DNA from: Mangrovimicrobium sp033283385
Lineage (GTDB): Bacteria > Pseudomonadota > Gammaproteobacteria > Pseudomonadales > Halieaceae
Direction of reading: 5' to 3'
DNA length: 64,000 nt
Assembly (NCBI GenBank): GCA_033283385.1
Contig: JAWMQQ010000005.1
Coordinates: forward strand, 62,001-126,000
The position numbers were made by a program, and so were the translations under genes. Below, one piece after another: positions 63,215-64,000 of the stretch. Position 1 is the stretch's first letter, and every line of letters begins with the position of its first letter. The notes beneath the pieces are model-generated. The model did no database searches. It had not been told where the DNA came from and saw nothing but the letters and a program-made list of their open reading frames with translations.

Positions 63215-64000
63215 TTATCCCTCGGTCCAGGGCTCGCGCAGTGTGACGAACTCCTCGGCGGCGGTGGGATGGATACCGATGGTATTGTCGAACACGGCCT
63301 TGGTCGCGCCAGCCTTGAGCGCCACGGCTATCCCCTGCATGATCTCGCCGGCATCCGGCCCCACCATGTGCACGCCGACCACGCGGTCGCTGGCCTTGTC
63401 CACCAGCATTTTCATCAGGCTGCGCTCGTCGCGCCCGGAGAGGGTGTGTTTCATCGGCTTGAAGCTGGTCTTGTACACCACGATCTCGCCAAAGCGCGCC
63501 CGCGCCTCCTCTTCGGTATAACCCACGGTGCCGATATTGGGCTGGCTGAACACGGCGGTGGGCACGAATTCGTATTCGGGGGTGGCGTCCATGCCGCCGA
63601 ACTGGCGGCGGGCGAAGGCCATGCCCTCGGCCAGCGCCATCGGCGTCAGCTCGGGGCCGCCGATCACGTCGCCCACGGCGAAAATGCTCGGCTCGGCGCT
63701 GCGGAAGTGGTCGTCCACCTCGATGTAACCATCCTCCGTCAGGCGCACGCCGACGTTCTCCAGCCCCAACCCGGCGAGGTGGGGGCGACGGCCGGTGGCG
63801 TAGAGCACGGCGTCCGTCTCCAGGCTGCTGCCGTCGTTGAGCGTCACGCGCAGGCCGGACAGCGTCGCCTCGATAGCCTCCACGTCCCGCTCGAAGCGCA
63901 GGTCGACGCCGCTCTTGGCGATCTCCATCGCCGCATGGGCGCGCACATCGGTGTCGAAGCCGCGCAGGAACAGCGGGCCGCGGTAGAGTTGTGTCACGTC
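63215..64000 (-). CDS. gor: Glutathione-disulfide reductase, N-terminal part missing
   Basis: The visible 261 codons hold the NADPH/FAD and dimerisation parts of a pyridine-nucleotide disulfide reductase: AVLYATGRRPHLAGLGLENV, IFAVGDVIGGPELTPMALAE, the GIHPTAAEE active-site His motif and the C-terminal FVTLRE. Gor-type features (VFSQPNIGTVGYTEEEA) favour glutathione reductase over lipoamide dehydrogenase. The frame is open to the right edge, so the FAD-binding start and redox Cys pair lie outside. Confidence 0.9.
   Translation of the reverse strand, partial: DVTQLYRGPLFLRGFDTDVRAHAAMEIAKSGVDLRFERDVEAIEATLSGLRVTLNDGSSLETDAVLYATGRRPHLAGLGLENVGVRLTEDGYIEVDDHFRSAEPSIFAVGDVIGGPELTPMALAEGMAFARRQFGGMDATPEYEFVPTAVFSQPNIGTVGYTEEEARARFGEIVVYKTSFKPMKHTLSGRDERSLMKMLVDKASDRVVGVHMVGPDAGEIMQGIAVALKAGATKAVFDNTIGIHPTAAEEFVTLREPWTEG

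Overview
The window is GC-rich, densely packed chromosomal DNA of a gammaproteobacterium. PtsP/RppH, Lgt-ThyA-FolA, UbiX, PdxH, a TtpC-type TonB2 system, three TonB-dependent receptors and REP-like palindromes together point to a marine, Halieaceae/Cellvibrionales-like heterotroph. That placement is inference from gene content only. No rRNA, tRNA, CRISPR array, prophage or insertion sequence was seen.

Layout. 1-5.0 kb: a three-gene overlapping envelope operon of unknown function (TPR protein with a TonB-like C-terminus, Ser/Gly-rich lipoprotein, lipoprotein cut by the left edge), then gamma-glutamyltransferase. 5-19.9 kb: mostly housekeeping (DUF4136 lipoprotein, GNAT, PdxH, CinA, DUF924, an orphan ParA, CysH, SYLF protein, AsnS, HAD phosphatase, RppH-PtsP, NRDE protein, Lgt-ThyA-FolA). 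20-25.2 kb: a six-gene TonB2-type energy-transducing operon (DUF3450, TtpC, ExbB, ExbD, TonB, TPR protein) closed by a strong terminator shared with a convergent cold-shock gene. 25.7-30.5 kb: glucokinase-pyruvate kinase, GlpQ, a solute-binding protein and a duplicated DUF3012 lipoprotein.

31-41.7 kb is the most interesting stretch. A leftward operon encodes a small SutA-like protein, a bifunctional OlsF-like acyltransferase (PlsC plus OlsB-like GNAT) and a PlcP-like metallophosphoesterase, which together look like a phosphate-starvation membrane-lipid-remodelling module. Divergent from it are a small lipoprotein, a 1172-residue secreted protein made of three ~400-residue repeats, and a TonB-dependent receptor: a candidate undescribed outer-membrane uptake or binding system. 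PhoB-box-like direct repeats with 11-bp periodicity lie upstream of the lipoprotein gene and upstream of a small periplasmic gene beyond the receptor.

42.3-49.5 kb: a TetR regulator, a sodium:solute symporter, a TonB-dependent receptor, an acyl-CoA synthetase and an alpha/beta hydrolase. Three copies of the palindrome TTCAAC-N4-GTTGAA sit in the two promoter regions, one exactly between a perfect -35 and its -10, which makes a local regulon for uptake and activation of an unidentified acid or ester likely. 49.5-57.9 kb: a META-domain lipoprotein, a probable zinc-responsive pair (small Cys/His protein and ZnuD-like receptor), UbiX, an MFS exporter, a HIT protein, a hydroxyacid dehydrogenase, a DUF4136 lipoprotein and a LysR regulator. 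57.95-58.54 kb has no convincing gene. 58.5-63.2 kb: a DUF4340 / GldG-ABC-permease fusion / ABC ATPase operon, followed by a truncated glutathione reductase at the right edge.
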